This document shows, piece after piece, positions 13,724-26,100 of a DNA stretch of 64,000 bases. The position numbers were made by a program, and so were the translations under genes. The DNA comes from Hyperoplus lanceolatus (Eukaryota > Chordata > Actinopteri > Uranoscopiformes > Ammodytidae). The notes beneath the pieces were generated by a model. That model saw only the letters and a program-made list of their open reading frames with translations. It had not been told where the DNA came from and made no database searches. Location of the stretch: the NCBI GenBank assembly GCA_026929865.2, contig CM049414.1:5727001-5791000 (forward strand), written 5' to 3'. Position 1 is the first letter of the stretch; the number at the start of each line of letters is the position of its first letter.

Positions 13724-14563
13724 TGGGGGATAGTGATAGAAGAGGATAAACGTTGAAGTGAGGTGAGGTTCCTTGAATTGAGTAGTGAAGCTTTTGTGTT
13801 GTTTTTGCCCTGTTGGCAGTGGCATGGTCAGACAGGTCTATTGCAGAGATATCCTGTCAACTCACAGAGAGACCGTGTCAATGCCCCGCCCTCCCTTTCC
13901 CCTAGGTGAGACAATGAAACGGAGAGGCTGAAAGAAAATGGCAACTATAGAAGAGGTGAGGCAAAAGAATAAGAGGATGAAAGTCAACCGGGCACAATAA
14001 GGGAGTGAGGGAAAATTCAAAACAAAAAGGTGAAGAGATAAACCAATGCCTTCCTCTATGATATTGTTTAAATACAGCTCTGGAAATTAATGAATTAGAC
14101 GGGTGCGTTACTTTATCAAAATTAATATATTACCGGATTTTTTCACCTTTTTTTCAGAGTAAACGAGGAAAAATGTCAACAAACATGAAGGATCACCATA
14201 AGTGGATTTTAGGGAGGCTGGGGGTTATAAAAAACAAAAAGGGGATAGAAATTCAAAAAGACAGTCAGTGTAAACTGTGTCAGAGTGTAAAAAAGCCACA
14301 ACCAAAGATGAATACATACATGGACAGAGCCAGGAATGAGGTGGTGGAGGCGGTGTCTGTAAGTCACAAGGAGCAGTCAGTCAGTCAGTCAGTCAGTCAC
14401 AGGCTAACTGTGGTGGGGACACAGAAGCTGTATTATAGAGCTGTGGGCCAGGCCAGGAGCAGGAACAATGGCTGCTGTGTGCCAGAGCCTCTGGAGCATC
14501 CTAACAGCAGGGAGATAGTGGTCTGTCTGTGGCTCCACTAAATGGCATGCAAAAGGGGCGTCA

Positions 14564-14701
<138 letters not shown>

Positions 14702-17342
14702 CACACTACACTATCTCTGCCTGCCTTTCCCAGAATCCTTAGCCCGCCTTCTTCCCACCTTAGCCTCATACCCGGCAGCCATCACTCATTTTGCTCTCCT
14801 CTCTTCTCCTTTTCCTCCACACAAGAAGAGAAAGACAGAAAAGAGAGCTACAGGAAGTGAAATGTTCTTCTAGCATGAGAAGGCCAGAGACTGGCAGAGG
14901 ATCAGAGCAACAGCAACAAAACAAGAGGTCCAAAAGCATGAGGCATGCCAAAGCTCTTCTATATCAAGAGGGGGGGGGCTATGCTGAAACACAAGGGGAA
15001 AAACATGAAAACTGCTTACTTTGCAGGAAAATGTCATCCCTCGAAGCAAAAGGTTCACAAACAGCATCCAGGGATAAGAACAGGGCAATATGTTGTTGTG
15101 CTACAGTCTTGAATATACAGCTGTATTGTTGTGTGTCGGGTAAACACAGCTTTCCCTGATCCGTGTATCAGAGAGCAGGTGGCGACACGGATAGACCCTT
15201 CAACTATTCTTGCTATCATTTCACATATGCTATGCTCAATGTTTTTCCCAACAATTCAAAAATAACACAATCGCCCTAGGACTAGGGGGAGGAAAAAAAA
15301 CTTGCCACAAACAAAACCATAGCAGTAATGTGCACTGCACGGGACCAGCAGGCATACAGTATTTTGGCATTCCCCCACTCAGAGCTGAGAGTGGGTGCAT
15401 ATAGCCCCCACAATCACCACTTCTGTAAATGTCACTTTGTGTTGAGAGAGACACTGCTGGATTATGTCCTGACCTGGAGGCAACTTTAAAAATTCAGCCA
15501 ACATGGCAAATGTTTGATAAACATACATAAAAGGATCCCTCTGAGCTGTGTTGTGAAACTCAGTCCTATACTACGCAGTCCCGTCATGCGATAGTTTGGA
15601 CGCCACTGTTGCACACTGATACATTTAACAGCTGCAAGGGACTATTTTGTCTGGCGGAGGAGTCAGGGCCGCTTTCACATACATTAACCTTACAGTACTA
15701 ACCATATACATTTTTCTACATTTAAATAAATAATATAGTCTTATATAACCTTGACATATGAAATGCTGAAGGAATACGTTTTGTGTTGCATTTCATTGTA
15801 TCACGGTCCAGGTAGTGTCTGGTGTATGGCTTTAAAAATCCACCTTGTATGTGTGTTTCTGTTGACATTGTGTTTTAGATTTAAAATAATTTCCCTATTG
15901 TTATATAACAAAGAACTGGTTAGGTGAACAATCCTTATTTAACCTGATTATACAGTAAAAAACTAAGTCAAATTCTTCAGCTCATACAGGGGCCCTGCTA
16001 AGCACTAATTATGCATCTCTTCAATGTGATGTCTTTAATCCATCAGGATGCCCAAACTGACCCCACTAATCTACTGCTTAAAACAGCAGGCACGGCATCA
16101 CACACATACTTCCTTCTTTCTTTTTTATCAATGGCTCTGCAGTGCAAGGTTTCATTCATCACCCAACATAGACCTTATTAAAGCAGAATTCCACTACAGG
16201 CATGCTCTCTCATTTAACTGCTGTATAATATCTTGCTTGCTCCGTCCGCTCCGTATAGACCAAAGTGTTTCCTGCAGCATCCTGAAGAAAACTCTTCTGC
16301 CCCCTTGGTCGGGGTTAAAATGTACAGGCTGCAGAAAATATGGCCAGTGTGTAATAATGTAAGCCCATACCGCGCAGGGCATGCAGCAGCACCGCATGAG
16401 CTTGACATCGGGCGGAATACCTTCGAGCTGTCACCGCAAGATCTCTATACAAAAGCTGATCACAACAACAACAGACCACACTGTTCCTCGTGCCCACTTT
16501 TTCCCCCCTTGTATTGCTTGAACTTGAAAGTACAAAGAAGGTTTCGAATTTCACAAAGCATGATTTTCACTGGGCTGAAGAAGAAGGAGCTACCATCCCC
16601 CATGATGACTGCAAAACCGAAGCTGGCTGGAATAGACCCCAGCCCCTATACTCTCTCGCTCTCTCTCTCTCGCTCTATCTATCTCTAAGACAAGTCAATG
16701 TATTCTTGGTGGGGAAAAATTAAATCGCATCGTGCCAATGCCAGCGTTTCGGCTTACAGTAACAACCCAAACGCAAGAAGAAAAAAAACGACAAAGATCA
16801 TATGGCATGTTTCCCCAACATTAGCTCATTTCAAATATTTGCTCTCTCGTTTCTCACCAACATGATTTTATTGCTGTAGGAATGAGTGAGCCAAGACGCT
16901 ACTGCAGATGTGGAGCATTTGCAACTGATCACCTCTCAAACAGTCCCGCTACTTATATGCCTGTTTATTTATTTATTCAAAAACACAATATAGGTACTTT
17001 TAAAGATTGTGTGTTCACTTTGAAGTCATACCGTGTGTCACATCTTGTCACCTGCGTGCTGGTGGGGTTAATGTGGTGACAGCGACGGTCAGACAGTGTT
17101 GAATTACTAGCACCGTTATTAGCTAACAAGAGTCAAGCAGCTCCCCGGCATGAGTGCAATGTTAAACCCTCTTCTGTATACTCTTTAAATGGTTAATACA
17201 GGGAACTCGGTTTTAAGAGACAGTTTGCTGCTGATGTGCTGAGATATGCAATAATAACGTAACGTTACTAAAGTCTAACATTCAAGTTCAAAAAAAGAGA
17301 AACAGACGTACTACAGGACACGGCGTAGAAAGAAAATATTAC

Positions 17343-17825
17343 CTGATACTTTTGTTCAAATTCCTTCTTATTGTCTTGCCATTCTCATAGAGCAGCAGGG
17401 CATGCCACCGTGTCCAAGAATTTAAATCCCCGGGACGGGTCCATGATTGTACTGTCTCCGGTATTAAATGTATTCCTTTTGGAAGAGGCGGCGGCAGAGG
17501 AGGAGGAGGAGATCAAGAACCCAGGCACCTTTTTTCCAACGGGGATTCTCCTGGAAGATATCGGCGGTATTGGCATTAAACCCAGGCCCGTGAAGCTAAC
17601 AGCAGGTTCCGTTACAAAAATCCGTTTTCACCCGTATGCGACAAAGGGTCTATTTCCAAAGTAACGAGTGTGAAATGAGGTTTATTGGCAAGAAAAGGTC
17701 CCCATTTTAACCTGTGATAATGGTACTTACCACTCTATTGTTGGGGGCGTGAGGAACTGCTGCTGCTGGGGCGCTCGTGGGGGACAGGCTCGCGGATAAC
17801 GTGCGCGCTCTCAGTATTGGCTAGT
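17343..17825 (-). promoter_or_regulatory. Candidate divergent promoter and non-coding first exon(s), - strand
   Basis: On the - strand there is a CCAAT box (17813-17822, agtattggct on +) beside CpG-rich DNA, and a strong donor agtg|gtaagtacc with exon end at 17731. A second possible donor, tatcag|gtaata, ends an exon at 17343. The block 17371-17664 is unusually open on both strands and richer in CG than its surroundings, but neither translation resembles a protein I know. In vertebrates WASF1 is transcribed divergently from CDC40 and has non-coding first exons, so a wasf1 5' end is the natural guess. No WASF1 coding exon was found in the window. Confidence 0.35.
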
Positions 17826-18458
17826 TATCTCACACCGTCATGTTGTTGTGCTGTCCAATCTCAGGGTCCAATTTCTGGGATATGTCGATTTAATTATTCC
17901 AAACCTAACTGTACTCGAAAAATCATTACACAATTAAGAGACTTCCTCCACGAAGATGGGAAGATATCGATTACATTATTTACTTAACAGTGTGTCCTTC
18001 GTTGCTTGTTTATCGTTTCTGATGTTTACACATTTGCTATTAGACACAACAAGGTCAATAATAGTACTGATACCTGTGGTCCTCTGTGGAGTTGCAACAA
18101 AAGGTCATTTTCTTTAAAGTAAACAGGAGAATTGTATTCTTGAAATGTCACAACAATTTTTAATTGGCTATTTTCCATCTAGTGAAATTTTTTCTCATCT
18201 CACCTTATTTTTGCTCCCTTTATCAATGGTGCTTTCATTCCATTGTAGTTTCATATTACCTTATCTTACATTCTTCCTCTTATTAAATTAATCCCATATC
18301 TATTTGAATGTCGAAGCACTATGTGTGATGTGAATAATGTATTTATTTGCTTTATTACCTTGTGATGATATGTTTGAGTGTTAGAAATTTAATAATTCCT
18401 TAATTTGCTTGTTTAATTTTTTTGTGATAAATTTTTTTGAGGATTAGAAGTTGAAATG

Positions 18459-18548
<90 letters not shown>

Positions 18549-18980
18549 TTTTTACTTTAAGATGTTATTTTTTTAAGTTTACAAACTGAGTATTTCATTT
18601 TGTTTTTACTTTGATGCTAATTTTGAGGGTTACACATTTAATAATTGATTTCTTTAATTTATTTACTTTGTGATGTTGATTTTTAAGGAATACAAACTGA
18701 AAAACATGTGTGATAAAGATATTGCATAGGCACAAATACGCTTTTGCTTCAGCCTAAGTCATATCTGTTGAATGTGTAAAATATTACATATTTGTTTTTA
18801 ATGACTGAATACAACTAAAACTACTAATGTTATTAGAGTAGCCTATTTTTAGTTACATTTCTGGCATAAAAGGTGTATTATTTAATTTAAGTATTATTAT
18901 TGTCTCGTTATGATCTGATGACTGAGTACAAACCAGTTTTTATTTAACTACAGCAAATGGATGAAATAATAACAAATAAC
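17826..18980. other. AT-rich intergenic spacer
   Basis: No gene seen. It is AT-rich DNA with a pure (TA)n array at 18463-18542 and repeated variants of a sentence-like unit (tttgtgatgat, tttaataatt, acttTGATG) around it that look like a decayed low-complexity expansion. Confidence 0.6.
18463..18542. repeat. (TA)n microsatellite
   Basis: About 40 TA units, self-complementary and able to extrude as a cruciform. Confidence 0.95.
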
Positions 18981-19019
18981 GCTGGAAAGTTAATTTTACG
19001 ATGATCTTATAATTCTATT

Positions 19020-19072
19020 TTATTTGACGGAAGTACCGCCCTCCTGCTTCCGGCGAATTCACAACATCCAAG
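19020..19072 (+). promoter_or_regulatory. cdc40 core promoter / 5' UTR
   Basis: TATA-less GC-rich DNA directly upstream of the start codon. Two ETS/GABP-type motifs face each other: cggaagt at 19028-19034 and cttccgg at 19047-19053. Such paired motifs are typical of housekeeping-gene promoters. The start site itself cannot be read from sequence. Confidence 0.5.
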
Positions 19073-19264
19073 ATGTCTGCCGCCACAGCTTCCCTCGTTT
19101 CGTACGGCAGCGGTTCCGATTCGGATAATGAGATGGATTCCGAAACCAGCGTCGAAAAAGTGGATCCGGTGCACCCGGACGCCACGGCTCACCTGAAACC
19201 TCTGAACAAGGCCCAAACAATGTCTTTGGCTCTTCTCAATTCTGCTCCCGAGGTCGCCGTTAAG
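19073..19264 (+). CDS. cdc40: cdc40 coding exon 1
   Basis: Codons 1-64, from the ATG in aagATGtc to the donor aag|gtaagc; acidic/serine-rich N terminus ending APEVAVK. Confidence 0.95.
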
Positions 19265-21896
19265 GTAAGCTAACCAAGCTAGCTAACGTTAGTGTAACGT
19301 TATACTTCATTGTTAAAGTAAGATGCTATTCATTCAGTTTTCTCAATCACAATGAGGGCGTTTTCTATTTAAGTGGATAGCGATAATTCTGAACCAATAA
19401 CGTTCTATATACACATTTTTTAAACGTTAAAGTTAGTTGACAACGCTAACTAGCTTTGTTGTTAGCGGGAAACAGCAAGTGTTGAGAAGGATGGATATTA
19501 TGACGTTGCACCGAACTGGACTTTTGCTGATTCTTCCTTCCTTATTCCAGGAGTCTGTTGAGACTGGCACACACCTGGACCCTTCACTGAAAGAAGTTTC
19601 TTACAATCCCACATATGAGACCATGTTTGCACCAGAGGTAAGATCTTCTACATCTTAGATGTTGTCTTTTCTAGTTTTAGAAGGCTGTGTAAACACGCCC
19701 CTCCAGTCCTTGTCACAAATATATTTTCTTAATCATATTAATGCTTTCCTGTTGCTTCCTCTTAGTTTGGGCCAATTAACCCGTTCAAAAGCCAGCAGAT
19801 GGCTGCCCCCAGGAACATGTTGTCGGGCTATGCAGAACCTGCTCACCTCAACGACTTCATGTTTGAACGGGAGAGGAGAACTTTCCACACCTATGGTAAG
19901 CCCTGGGCCCCCACCATGACCTCTGTGATCACATTATAAATGATGCAGCCAATGTGCAGCCTGGCTTTGGATTTTTTAGAATCTTTTTCACCACTCTGCT
20001 CATAGGTTACGCCTTGGATCCATCTACTGAAACTCACGAGGCGTCCACATGTACCTACATTGGCGCAGTGGAAGAGGCTGAGAAAAATAAAGGTACTAAC
20101 CATTCACCCCGACACTTTATTTCTAATGAGTATGTGTCTGACTGTATCCATCCGACTTCATTTAGCATATCTTATGTTGTTATGAAGTGTTTTATAAGGG
20201 AGATTCAGAATTGTAACGTGAATGGGCTCTTTTCTCAGGGCTAACTGTGTTTGAGACCGGAGCTAAGAAGTCAGAGAAAAGGAAAAAGGTCAAAGGTGGA
20301 GACGCAGAAGAGATCGACAACTTCCTGGGACCATGGGCCAAATATGCAGATGAGAAAGATGTGGCCAAACCATCAGAGGTAATGTCCCTTGGATATATAA
20401 TATAAAGTGTATTGTTTAAGCTTGCTGATCAGTCATGTAATTAATGGACTTACTACTAAGGCTTCTTTCTAATCATCTATTTGTTTCACAGGAAGAGCAG
20501 AAAGAGCTGGATGAGATCACAGCCAAGAGGCAGAAGAAAGGGAAGAACGAGGAAGAGGCTCCCGGAGAAGAGAAGACCGTTCTCCATGGTACAGTAGTAC
20601 AGATTGAGACGTCCAAATGGACACAACACTCTGTGACAGATCAACTGTTCATTTTCATTTTGAAATCACACTTTCAATCCTGAGTGGAGTATGCCTTTTG
20701 TGATGTCACATGCGTTCTTGTTTACCTGAAATCATGGCCATTTCGTCTTGTAAATTTGAGATTGATGAAGTTTGCCTGGATATCATGGAATTCTATTTGA
20801 TTCTTCAGTGTTTTTGTCCATTTGCCAGTGTTTAGACTTCAGTCTCTAGAGCAGCAGGTATTCAATCATACAATAAACCTCAGGATAAGAATCTTATAGT
20901 CTTTTAAAAACATGTATCCAAGATATGGCAGGATTTTTTAAAAACATGCTTGTGTGTGTCTTTCTGTCCTTCCCCCTCTAGTTAAAGACATGTATGATTA
21001 CCAGGGCAGGTCCTACCTCCACGTCCCACAGGATGTGGGCATCAACCTGCGGTCTGCTGAGGCTCCAGACAAGTGTTACCTGCCCAAGAAACAGATTCAT
21101 GTCTGGACTGGTCACACCAAGGTGAGTGGAAGGAGACATCATTTGGTGTGTCTTTGTCTATATAGATTCTCCCTTTTAATAGTCCTTAACGTATTCTCTA
21201 TTCCGACTTAGCTGAAGTACTTATCTTGTAGTGTTGTTTCTAATAGGGAGAATAAATGCAATACAAAGGCAGTGACACATCGGTGCCTGTGTGTATAGAT
21301 AGAGAAAATTCCATTACACAGTCCTTGTAAGAAATTCCTGAGGCAGAGCAGTCGGTAAAAAACCTCCTGGGTGCTTTTGAATAGAATGATAATCTGGGCG
21401 TATTTGAGTCGCTTGTCTTCCGACAGTACCCAATATTATTCTGTCTCATTTAAAACACTGTCAAACACAGGCAAACACTGTTTTATTCCAAGAACGATCT
21501 GATTCAAGCTTTAGATGTGCTTCAGGGAGAGAGAAATCACTCATGTTTTAAATTGGCTCCCTCATGCATTGTTCTGGAAGTAACAGCCGTCACAGTCTAA
21601 TATGGAACACTTTGCGGTTTGAAAAGTTAATAAGCACAAGGAAGTGCTGATGTGGAGGTAATAGATGGGAGGGCGGCCCAGGCTTTGTCACCAAAAGTTG
21701 ATACTTTTTTCTGGGGGGAAAGTTTGCTAACTTGAAATTGAATCTAAAGCGGTTTAATAACAATAGCCTGGCCTTGTCCAAATGAAGTCTCAGCATGGAC
21801 ATAGATAGTACTTCATCAATATAAGATTGTTGCTGTACCTCTGCCTTTTCCTTGTCATTTAAGGCAGCAAATATTTTACTAAATACATATTTTTTT

Positions 21897-21936
<40 letters not shown>

Positions 21937-23128
21937 AAATGTCTCACCAGTACAAATGATTTACATAAACCTTGTTACAATACTATAAAACCATAGCCAT
22001 GCGAGGCACATGGATACCTTAGACTTTTAAACTAACATTGAAATTAAGCAACTTAATCAAATGTAGCATTATGAAATTACAGTACAGCCAAATTGGATCT
22101 CGCATGATATATGAATTAGCTTTTCTCCAACACAATATTCCCCACTCTGCACGCTGTAAACAACATAAAAAAAAAATAAAAATCTTAGAGATTGTGCCTC
22201 ACATTCTCTACTGCTCAGGTACAAACATTTGGATATTGCTCCACCATGATTGTTTTGACCTGCAGAAATGTTACCCATGCTAAGGGTAAATATTGTGAGA
22301 TACATATAATTTGATCCTCTTGTGTTTATTTTCCAGGGTGTCAGTGCTATCCGACTATTTCCTAACTCTGCTCATCTGCTGCTCTCCTCCTCCATGGACT
22401 GTAAGATAAAGGTAAACCATAACACAGCCGCATCATTTAAACACAACAGAAGCGTATGCATGAATATAGAAACATTAATTCTGTCTTTTCTTCCAAAATG
22501 CAGTAAGTTTCAAAGTTGTGTTGTAACCCTCCTGTTTTTTTTTTTCCAATGGCTTAATTTCATAAAGTGTTGTGACTTGGTGTCGTTGCAACTAGTGGTT
22601 CACTTGTAGTTTAATCTCCGTCTCTCCACAGCTGTGGGAAGTGTACGGCGACAGGCGATGCATACGGACATTTATCGGTAAGTGATCTCACATTTCCATT
22701 TGGCTAATTTTGATATGTTTGTATCAATCATTGTGCTAAGCTGTACCTGTAAGAAAATATATTAGTCTTAATTCACCTGCACAGTAAAACATTTCATTTA
22801 ACAACAACAGTGAATCATCAGCAAACATGCTGACCTGAAATATGCTCCAGGTGTGAAATGCATGCAGCCCTATTGGGAAATGCACGGCGGTGACGGACTG
22901 AGCTCATGCCTGCTGACTGTTGAAAGAAATTGTGTTGATATTATATAGTACATTATACAGTATACACCATACACTAGACATGTTCTGAAGGGGGGTTAGG
23001 TCGGTGAATCTGTGTACACTGTCTGAATAGAGAGTGTTTGCAGCTGTGGTTCTGCTTGTCAGCTCATTGACTCAATATGCATAATGCAGCAGCCTGGGGA
23101 GCAGGGACTATGGCAGGGCACGAGACAC

Positions 23129-23177
<49 letters not shown>

Positions 23178-26100
23178 GCCAAGTGTTTTGTGGGTTAAAG
23201 CGGAGCCTTCTGTGTATAGGGTTATATGGTGGGATGTATACTGCTATACTGTGGAGAAAAGAATATATCAGTTTTTACCCTTTTTTGTTGCTGCTGTGCT
23301 AGCAGTAAAATGATCGGCGCCCTGGTATCTTAATCTACACCTTTTTAATTTCCCCCAACAATATTATACATTTTTATGATGTCTTTATTATTATTATTTT
23401 TATGTTTTTTTGTTAATGGGTTCTTTTTCAGGTCTTTATAAATACAATTATCATTTATATGTTTTAATCAAATATGACAATTTTATTAAACGGGTTTTTA
23501 GCTTTTAATAACGTTTCTCCTGCTACTGAATGCATTGCCTATTATCTGTAATCAAACCATACACTGAATCATCATGACCCATTAGTGTAGTTTCATTGCG
23601 TGTAGCTCATCAGCTAATAATGCATCCCAGAATATTCACTATGGGGGATGTACATGGATGAGTAGGCATATAAATATGTGTATTTTCATGTTGGGATGCA
23701 GTGTGTGTAACAGAGGGTGTATATATATATTTAATGACACGTGTGCCATGCTCTCAGTTGTTATGCATATGTGTTTCCCCTTAACACACACATACATCAT
23801 CAGTGATTTTCTGCAGTGGGGGCATTGGCCTTCGATATATGGCAGAAAGGCCGGGTTAAACCAAAAGCAAGAGAGAACAGAAGGAGTGCTTAGTGCCACC
23901 GTTCTCTTGTTATCGCCGCCTCGATGGAAAAGCAAGTTTTTAACAAGGGCCCACTGGGACCTCGCATCACCTACACCGTGTGAATGAGCGCTCAAGAGGG
24001 CTGCATTGATTGGGATTAGCAAGAGCGTCAGAGAGCAGTTGTAAAGACAGATGGAGCGTGTAATATTTCTTTAATCTATTCTCCTATTTCTTCTGCAAAA
24101 GCTCATTTAAATTCCGCGTCCCTCGTCTCCCACAGCCCACACCAGCTCTCTTCCTTATTTCTTCTTTAACCAGATTTCACATTCTCTCAAATGAATTGTG
24201 TATCAAAGCAAAAGGCAGCTGGGATGGTGGGAGACGTGTTAACAAGATTGGGGAACACTTGTAAGGGAATTTTGCTGGAGTATATGTATCTATCTTGTTT
24301 GTAATATACGTGTACATTTTCCTTCTTGCTCAGGCCACAGCAAAGCGGTGCGAGACATTTGCTTCAACAACAGCGGGACACAGTTCATGAGCGCCGCCTA
24401 CGACCGATACCTCAAACTGTGGGACTCTGAGACAGGTAGGTTTTACCACTCTGATGTCATATCTATTTCATATTGTTTTTTTTTTTGAAAGACACGATCA
24501 TAATGTGTGTGCGTGCGAGGAAAGAAATCCAGTGTTACAGCCCAGGCTCTGTAAATGGGCATGTTGCTAGCTATGCTGAGCCCCCTTTGTTTACATACCA
24601 GTTTACGGAGACAGGGCTGTATATTGGCATTTTTTCAGTGCACACACAGTACTGCCTGTTAGCGGATCGTAAGAAGATATTCACTGATTTTGATAAAGTG
24701 ATTTTGACAGTAAGCGGTCTCTAGAATCACTGACTCGTACCTTTTTTTAACGCATGTGTCAGTGTCTCCAAATTGCAAGTGATCTCTGTGGACTGTTTAC
24801 AAACTGTCCTCATCACGCTGGGCCCATGTGGTCCCCTGTTATATGGACCAACTGCTTTTCATCCATCTCAAGTTCCACCCCCTCTCAACTCAATAGTGCC
24901 AAGCCAGCAGAGGGCAGGAGAGAGTACAAGCCCCCTACACATCATACAAACTTCTCTTCTGTAAAGAGTTTTTTGATGCATGGCTACAACCTGTACAACA
25001 AAATGCATCCCTGTCTGGTGTTGTGTGTTTGTATAGTCTACATATCCTTTCACCTGTACACAGCAGTGATGCGTAGAGGCTGGATCCTTTTTTTTCTTGC
25101 AACATTTTCTATTCCAGGATCGTCCCTGATAAAATACTGGATGTAATACAGAAAAAAAGGATGCTCTTGAAAAAAGCCTTGGTTCTTTCTTATCTTAATG
25201 GCCCTTCTCGTTGTTGCAGTCAGTTTAATTTCCTGTTCTCTTTTCGGCTCTAGCTGTAGCGTTAGCCTCCTTTCCCATGGCGAATGAATGAATACAAAAG
25301 CAACACTGTATTTGTCTGCTTAGAGTGCCTTTCATCATTGCCCTGGCCATTTTAAAAAGCACCACGCAAACCCAGATGTACCTTTTTATGTTAACATTTT
25401 CCCATTAGTGAAGGCTACACTAAAGCACGATTCAGTCAATCATCTGTACAAAAATAAGTTAATTCACTCTTCTGTCTGTAGCAATTACGTTTTGTGAAAA
25501 ACACATTTTTTATGTCACAGCTGAGAGCACACAGCATTGAAAGTTGCTCCCCCTGCCCCTCCTTACATGTTAAACAACTGGTGTGTACCTATCTGAAAAT
25601 CCACTATGTACTATTCTGACGGTCTTAACTTTCACTCCCCCCTCCTCCCACAGGGCAGTGCATCTCGCGCTTCACCAACAGGAAGGTTCCCTACTGCGTC
25701 AAGTTCAACCCAGACGAGGACAAACAGAACCTCTTCGTGGCCGGCATGTCGGATAAGAAGATTGTCCAGGTAAAAAAAATTAAAAAAAAAATCCAGCAAA
25801 AGCAGCACACAAGAATGTCTGTGTTGTCTCCCCCCTCTCTGTGCCCACAGGAGCGTGAAATACACACCTTGTCTCATCCTCCTGCTACTTGTGTGTGTGT
25901 GTGTATTTGTGTGTGCTTGTGGGAAGAGGTTCAGTGGCTAGACAGGACTAGAGCAAGTCATTAATCAAGGGGGCAGCATTAGGCTGTACAAGAGCACAAT
26001 CTGTGATATTAGTAGGAAATCCGTAACCATGAAATTATACAGAGACATATTTTCAGAACAACCTACCTAGCTTTTTTTTGTGCCAGCATCATGCTTATTC

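Noticed and set aside
16233..16688. 151-codon + strand frame
   Set aside because: No recognisable domain, ends in a (CT)n run, and overlapping frames on the other strand are equally open.
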